A stretch of 32,499 bases of DNA from Crocinitomicaceae bacterium (lineage in GTDB: Bacteria > Bacteroidota > Bacteroidia > Flavobacteriales_D > Crocinitomicaceae), in NCBI GenBank assembly GCA_020832365.1, contig JAFIEX010000010.1:1-32499 (forward strand). The letters are read 5' to 3'. Below, one piece after another: positions 27,854 to 32,499 of this stretch. Within the stretch, counting starts at the first letter, position 1. Each line of letters opens with the position of its first letter. Under the pieces are notes generated by a model, which did not search any database, was not told the origin of the DNA, and saw nothing but the letters and a program-made list of their open reading frames with translations. Made by a program: the position numbers and the translations under genes.

Positions 27854-29644
27854 CTAAAAAGGATAAATTACAGGAACCATTATGCTCGCCGTAATCCAAA
27901 AAATAATATTCAGCAAAACACCAATACGCGCAAAATCTCTAAACTTGTATCCACCAGCGCTAAAAACCATTGTATTTGTTTGGTAACCAATTGGAGTAAT
28001 AAAACTAGCTGAAGCAGCAATCGTTACAATAATAATAAACGGTAGCGGCTGCAACCCTAATGCACTAGCCGTTGTAATCGCAATAGGGGCCATTATGGCA
28101 GCCGAAGCATTGTTGGACATTACCTCTGTTAACAAAGATGTTACAATATAAAGGCTAGAAAGCACAATATATGGTCCATAATCACCTAAAGTATGAGTTA
28201 TTCCTTGACCAATAAGAACGTCCAAACCAGAGTTTTTCATGGCAACACCAAAAGAGAGCGAGCCCGCCAAAAGAAAAATCACCTTCCAATTGATTGCATC
28301 GTATGCCTCCTTCATTTGAATAATACGAGTTAAAACCAACAAAATTGTTCCAAGAATAGCCGCAATCATTATATCTAAAAGACCTAGAGACGCAGAAGCA
28401 ATAACAGCGACCAAAACAGTTAGTACTTTGATGAACTTGCTTTTATCAAAGTCTAATATTTTGTTTTCTGAAAGAATAACAAAGGGAGAATCATTTTCTA
28501 ACTCTTTTTTTTGAACTTCTTTAATGAAGTGATTTTTCATCTCAGCGAGAATAACGTCTCCTGCACGCAACTTTACATCGTAAAGGTTTTCATTTTGAAT
28601 TTGCTCTCGATGTTGAATGGCTAATGGTGTGGCGCGATATCTCCTTCTAAAGTCCGCCTGTTTTAGTGTCTTTCCTTCAAGTTCAGAATCAGAGGTGATA
28701 ATCAACTCAATAATCGATGTCTCTTTTCCTCTTAAGTTTTGGTCACCTATTTTTATTGGATCTTTAAATAATAACTTTGCTTTATCTTTTAAAGCGACCA
28801 TCTTATCAACGCTGCACTTCACCTTCAAAATATCATCAGCAGCAATAATAAAGTCCCCTTGAGGTAAATAAAAAACACTTTTCCCCCTTCTTACTTCAAT
28901 AACATCCATGTTCAGCTCTTTGACAAGATCAGCATTCATAATACTCTGACCTACGGCTTGAGAGTCTGCTAAAATTTGAATCTCAGAAATATAATTTCTT
29001 AAACTCACTGCTTTTAAGCTTTCAGTTTTATTTCGCTCCGGAAGTAATCGTTTTCCAAAAAAAATAATGTAAGCAGTACCGATTAAGAACAAAACTATAC
29101 CAATTGGCGCCAACTGAAACATTTTTAGTTCTGGAAGGCCTTCACTAGCAATAATTCCCGAAACCAAAATATTAGTTGATGTTCCGATTAAAGTTGTCAT
29201 CCCCCCAAAAATAGATGCAAAGGATAAGGGAATTAACATTTTCATAGGACTTTGACCAGATGTATGCGCTATTTGTAAGATAACAGGAATAAATACCGCA
29301 ACCACCGGTGTGTTGTTAATAAATGCAGAAACAGAGGCTATTAAAAACATCATCAACAGCATTCCTTGATTAAAATTTCTAATAAATATTTTAGAAAGGC
29401 TATTAGCCAAATACTGCAAAGCACCTGTTTTGAGAAGCGCTGAACTCAATATAAATAAAAACATTACCGTTACTGTGGCTTTATTACTGAATCCTGCAAC
29501 TCCTTCTTCAGGAGTAATAACCCCTAGAAGCACGAAACTTGTTAAAACTAGTAATGCCACTATATCAATGGACAGGACTTCCGTAATAAACAAAATCAAC
29601 GCTAAACAGATAATCACAATGGTAGCGATGGCGGCGAATGTCAT
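27854..29644 (-). CDS. SLC13/DASS-family permease with two RCK_C (TrkA-C) domains
   Basis: Likely start MTFAAIATIVIICLALILFITEVLSIDIVALLVL at 29644 (ORF extends to 29734); INNTPVVAVFIPVI, GTSTNILVSG, central RCK_C-like modules, NNASAAIMAPIAI, PIGYQTNTMVFSAGGYKFRDFARIG. Confidence 0.93.
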   Translation of the reverse strand: MTFAAIATIVIICLALILFITEVLSIDIVALLVLTSFVLLGVITPEEGVAGFSNKATVTVMFLFILSSALLKTGALQYLANSLSKIFIRNFNQGMLLMMFLIASVSAFINNTPVVAVFIPVILQIAHTSGQSPMKMLIPLSFASIFGGMTTLIGTSTNILVSGIIASEGLPELKMFQLAPIGIVLFLIGTAYIIFFGKRLLPERNKTESLKAVSLRNYISEIQILADSQAVGQSIMNADLVKELNMDVIEVRRGKSVFYLPQGDFIIAADDILKVKCSVDKMVALKDKAKLLFKDPIKIGDQNLRGKETSIIELIITSDSELEGKTLKQADFRRRYRATPLAIQHREQIQNENLYDVKLRAGDVILAEMKNHFIKEVQKKELENDSPFVILSENKILDFDKSKFIKVLTVLVAVIASASLGLLDIMIAAILGTILLVLTRIIQMKEAYDAINWKVIFLLAGSLSFGVAMKNSGLDVLIGQGITHTLGDYGPYIVLSSLYIVTSLLTEVMSNNASAAIMAPIAITTASALGLQPLPFIIIVTIAASASFITPIGYQTNTMVFSAGGYKFRDFARIGVLLNIIFWITASIMVPVIYPF

Positions 29645-29956
29645 GGTAAATTTTTGACAAAAATAATATTTAATAGAAATAACAACATAAAAATAAGTGA
29701 ATGTATGATAGTTAGAAATATTCTTGTCCATCAAAAAATGAAATTAGCGCATTTTTTATGGGTTTTCTTTTTTAGCACAAGTAGCTAATTTATAAAGTTT
29801 TATCCGATATTTTTCATTTACAAACGAATATTTATCGACAACAATCATTTAAAAACCGAATGATTTTTTGAAGCCGCCCCAACTTTGCATCGTCAAACGC
29901 TGAAAGACAGCACAACGACAGTAACTAGTTCAAATTATTAATTAAAATTTACAGAC

Positions 29957-30304
29957 ATGAACACGTTAAAAAACACAGTGAGTTTGATTGGAAACTTAGG
30001 AAAGGATCCAGAATTAACAACGCTTACAAGCGGGAGTAAATTAGCAAAGTTTTCTATTGCGACAAACGAGTCTTACAAAGACAAAAACGGACAGTGGGCA
30101 AACACTACGCAATGGCACAATGTTGTAGCATGGGGAAAAACTGCTGAATTAGTCAATCAAGTACTTAAAAAAGGGGCCGAAGTAGTCCTTGAGGGCAAGT
30201 TAGAAAATGATTCCTACACGGACAAAGAAGGAGCCAAGCGTTATATCACACAGATCAACTTGAGAGAGTTTATGCTCATCCGTAAAGAGGAGCAGAAAAA
30301 ATAA
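29957..30304 (+). CDS. ssb: Single-stranded DNA-binding protein (short OB-fold form) 1
   Basis: NTVSLIGNLGKDPELTTLTSGSKLAKFSIATNESYKDKNGQWANTTQWHNVVAWGKTAELV...KGAEVVLEGKL; lacks acidic C-terminal tip. Confidence 0.93.
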   Translation: MNTLKNTVSLIGNLGKDPELTTLTSGSKLAKFSIATNESYKDKNGQWANTTQWHNVVAWGKTAELVNQVLKKGAEVVLEGKLENDSYTDKEGAKRYITQINLREFMLIRKEEQKK

Positions 30305-30319
30305 TGCACCTTCAATTTT

Positions 30320-30344
30320 GAGGGGGATTACTCCCCTCTCTTTT
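30320..30344 (+). terminator. Candidate weak terminator/attenuator hairpin between SSB 1 and SSB 2
   Basis: GAGGGG-GATTACT-CCCCTC (30320-30338) followed by TCTTTT. Confidence 0.5.
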
Positions 30345-30375
30345 CAATTATTTACACCTTTTAAAAACAATAGTT

Positions 30376-30705
30376 ATGACAGTTTCACAAATGAACCACG
30401 TAAACCTAATTGGTCAAATGTCAAGTGACCCGAAGGTAATTCAACTGAATAATGGCAAAAAAATCGCTCGTTTTTCACTTTCCACAAATGAAACCTACTT
30501 AGATGAGGAAGGCAACATGAAAAATATTCAAAATTGGCACCGCATCACTGCATGGGGCAAATGGGTACAAATTTTGGAACAACTAGGGCAAAAGGGTCAA
30601 GCACTTGCCATCGAAGGAAAGCTGAGATCACGCTTTTTTCAAGATGCATCTGGAGGTAAAAAAGCTTTTACAGAGGTAGAAATCAACGATTTAATTATTT
30701 TATAA
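30376..30705 (+). CDS. Single-stranded DNA-binding protein (short OB-fold form) 2
   Basis: NHVNLIGQMSSDPKVIQLNNGKKIARFSLSTNETY...NWHRITAWGKWVQILEQLGQKGQALAIEGKL; ends after OB fold (EINDLIIL). Confidence 0.9.
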   Translation: MTVSQMNHVNLIGQMSSDPKVIQLNNGKKIARFSLSTNETYLDEEGNMKNIQNWHRITAWGKWVQILEQLGQKGQALAIEGKLRSRFFQDASGGKKAFTEVEINDLIIL

Positions 30706-30720
30706 ACTAAACCAGTAATT

Positions 30721-31038
30721 ATGAAAAATCAAGTTCAATTAATCGGAAATTTAGGAATGAATCCTGAAATCACCAATTTCGAAAGTGGTGCAAAAAAAGT
30801 AAGATTTACACTTGCCACAAACGAATCCTTCAAGTCAAAGGATGGCACAACTGAGCAGAAAACCTTTTGGCACAACCTACAAGCATGGGGCTCCACGGCA
30901 AGCTATCTAGCAAAAGTCGGTAAAAAAGGGGCGCAAGTTGCTATCACTGGAAAACTTGTAACTCAGCGTTACAAGAGTAAAGATGGTTTGCCTAAAAAAT
31001 TTACAACCATCGAAGTAAACCAAGCCGTTGTTTTATAA
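30721..31038 (+). CDS. Single-stranded DNA-binding protein (short OB-fold form) 3
   Basis: NQVQLIGNLGMNPEITNFESGAKKVRFTLATNESF...FWHNLQAWGSTASYLAKVGKKGAQVAITGKL; ends EVNQAVVL, no acidic tail. Confidence 0.92.
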   Translation: MKNQVQLIGNLGMNPEITNFESGAKKVRFTLATNESFKSKDGTTEQKTFWHNLQAWGSTASYLAKVGKKGAQVAITGKLVTQRYKSKDGLPKKFTTIEVNQAVVL

Positions 31039-31098
31039 TCCTTTTAACCAAGTCGCAAGTTGCGATTAAAACCTATCTTTAAACAACGATTATGCAGT

Positions 31099-31132
31099 AC
31101 ACCCAGAGCAACTATCTCTGGGTGTTTTTTTT
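31099..31132 (+). terminator. Intrinsic terminator of the SSB cluster, overlapping the 3' end of the convergent gene
   Basis: Perfect 10-bp stem ACACCCAGAG (31099-31108) / CTCTGGGTGT (31116-31125), 7-nt loop, then T run. Confidence 0.9.
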
Positions 31133-32491
31133 ATGGTTTAGCGCATTAAGTACCATTTTTGGTATGACCGAATCTTTCAAAAGGCCTCCTGTAAACGTAA
31201 TAGAGCTTCCAGCAAAAACAAAGCCACCACCAGGATGATCATAATAAGTCAAATAAGCTCCTCCGTTTTTATCCGCTTCTTCATCACCCAATTGTGTTAA
31301 GCGCTGCTTGTTCAATCCTTCTGCCAATAAAACAATGTTTTCCGCTGAATACTGCGTAATTTTATCTGTTTCGTCTCCACTTGCCCATCCCCCATGCACG
31401 CTTTCACCAAACAAATCTCCTTTTTTTAAAGTTACTCCATCAAAGAGCCAATGCTCAGGGTTCACTACCATAAAAGGCGCATAAGTTCCTGCCCCGGCCG
31501 GGGTGTACTGCGTGCCTAAAACAGCAGATTCTGGTCTACCTAAGTTTCGCCAAGTACCTCCGGCAGACTCATCGTGTTTATGAACATGCTTATGTGTACC
31601 ATATTTTACACATTCCATTTGCTCCCCAGCTTCATCATAGGTCACTTTCCAATAAATACCGTTGCCAGATAAATAAAGTAAGTTGCCACCGTTGTTCAGG
31701 TAGTCCTCTAAATGATTATACATCTTTTCCGACCAATATTCCCCATGACAATGAATCACTAAAAAAGGATAAGTTTTTGGGTCAATGGATTGATGGTGGA
31801 AATCTGGATCCGTAATTACATCAAAATCAATGTTTTCTTTTTCTAACCAGTGGGTTAAATTTAACTCGCCCTCAAAACCACCTTTTTGGTAAGGCATGTT
31901 TCTAAACGTATAAAGCGGTCGATGAAAATGAACGAAAGAGGACAATGTTTGATCACAATCATATTTTAAATTATACCTGTAAAAAGACGCTCCTCCAGCA
32001 ACATTATAGGCTTGCCAAGTATTATAAGAGGCTATAACTAAGATATCACCATTTTTAGTGGCAGGCTGAACAGCGATAGGAATTCTGAATGATGTGTCAC
32101 CGACATTCAAATCCACACTATAGTAGCCAGATTTTAATTCTTTTGGAAGTTCAAATGAAAAAGTTTTATCCCAATTATAACCTAGTTTATAACCACATTC
32201 ATTAATGTTCTGTTTGGTGGCATTGTTGTTTTGATAATGCAAGACCGTGTCTTCCTCCAAGGTATGATGTACCAAGAAAACATCAACCATTGTCGACTTA
32301 GAATGAATATACAAGTCAACTATTTCAGATGGGAAATAAGAAGGTTTGTCCGCATATCCCTCAACCTCCCTGTTGTTTTCGTAGCTCACTTTCACATCAC
32401 AAAAACAATCTTCTAGATACCCCTTTTGCTTGCAAGCCGATATGATGAGCAAGCTAAAAACAGTACAAATAATTTTTTTAAACGCAACCAT
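31112..32491 (-). CDS. N,N-dimethylformamidase large-subunit-like lipoprotein
   Basis: 459 aa; lipobox-like LLIISAC; ILVIASYNTWQAYNVAGGASFYRYN, YPFLVIHCHGEYWSEKMYNHLEDYLNNGGNLLYLSGNGIYW, resembling the DMFase beta-subunit C-terminal-like family. Confidence 0.7.
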   Translation of the reverse strand: MVAFKKIICTVFSLLIISACKQKGYLEDCFCDVKVSYENNREVEGYADKPSYFPSEIVDLYIHSKSTMVDVFLVHHTLEEDTVLHYQNNNATKQNINECGYKLGYNWDKTFSFELPKELKSGYYSVDLNVGDTSFRIPIAVQPATKNGDILVIASYNTWQAYNVAGGASFYRYNLKYDCDQTLSSFVHFHRPLYTFRNMPYQKGGFEGELNLTHWLEKENIDFDVITDPDFHHQSIDPKTYPFLVIHCHGEYWSEKMYNHLEDYLNNGGNLLYLSGNGIYWKVTYDEAGEQMECVKYGTHKHVHKHDESAGGTWRNLGRPESAVLGTQYTPAGAGTYAPFMVVNPEHWLFDGVTLKKGDLFGESVHGGWASGDETDKITQYSAENIVLLAEGLNKQRLTQLGDEEADKNGGAYLTYYDHPGGGFVFAGSSITFTGGLLKDSVIPKMVLNALNHKKNTQR

Positions 32492-32499
32492 GTTGCAAA

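Noticed and set aside
1-32499. Mobile element, prophage or defence island
   Set aside because: No transposase, integrase, restriction, toxin-antitoxin, Cas or reverse-transcriptase signature seen in any ORF; content is mostly housekeeping, transport and secreted proteins

Overview
32.5 kb chromosomal window that looks like Bacteroidota, probably Flavobacteriales-like: AT-rich, TAnnTTTG-type promoter candidates, and three secreted proteins with type IX secretion (T9SS) C-terminal sorting domains. No rRNA, tRNA, CRISPR array, integrase, transposase or phage module was recognised. Content from left to right: 5' part of an acyl-CoA synthetase (-); DksA/TraR-like protein and LspA (+); aldehyde dehydrogenase and a tocopherol-cyclase-like protein (-); Tat-type alkaline phosphatase (+); AI-2E permease and a P-type cation ATPase (-); hypothetical lipoprotein (-); small membrane protein, c-type cytochrome lipoprotein and HflX (+); a 1.65k-aa LamG/C-type-lectin/Ig-like T9SS surface protein (-) divergent from a TPR hybrid histidine kinase/REC/AraC regulator (+); HolB (-); two tandem paralogous M43 metalloproteases with PKD and T9SS domains (+); CLC-F-like anion antiporter (+); SLC13/RCK permease (-); a cluster of three divergent tail-less SSB paralogs (+); DMFase-large-subunit-like lipoprotein (-). 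Most interesting items: the three-gene minimal SSB array with an internal hairpin, the triple helically phased TGTAAT/ATTACA inverted repeats near 9.9 kb, the tocopherol-cyclase-like gene, the paired M43 proteases with divergent zinc motifs, and the unusual CLC-F and P-type ATPase signature residues. No clearly new multi-gene defence or mobile system can be asserted from sequence alone.
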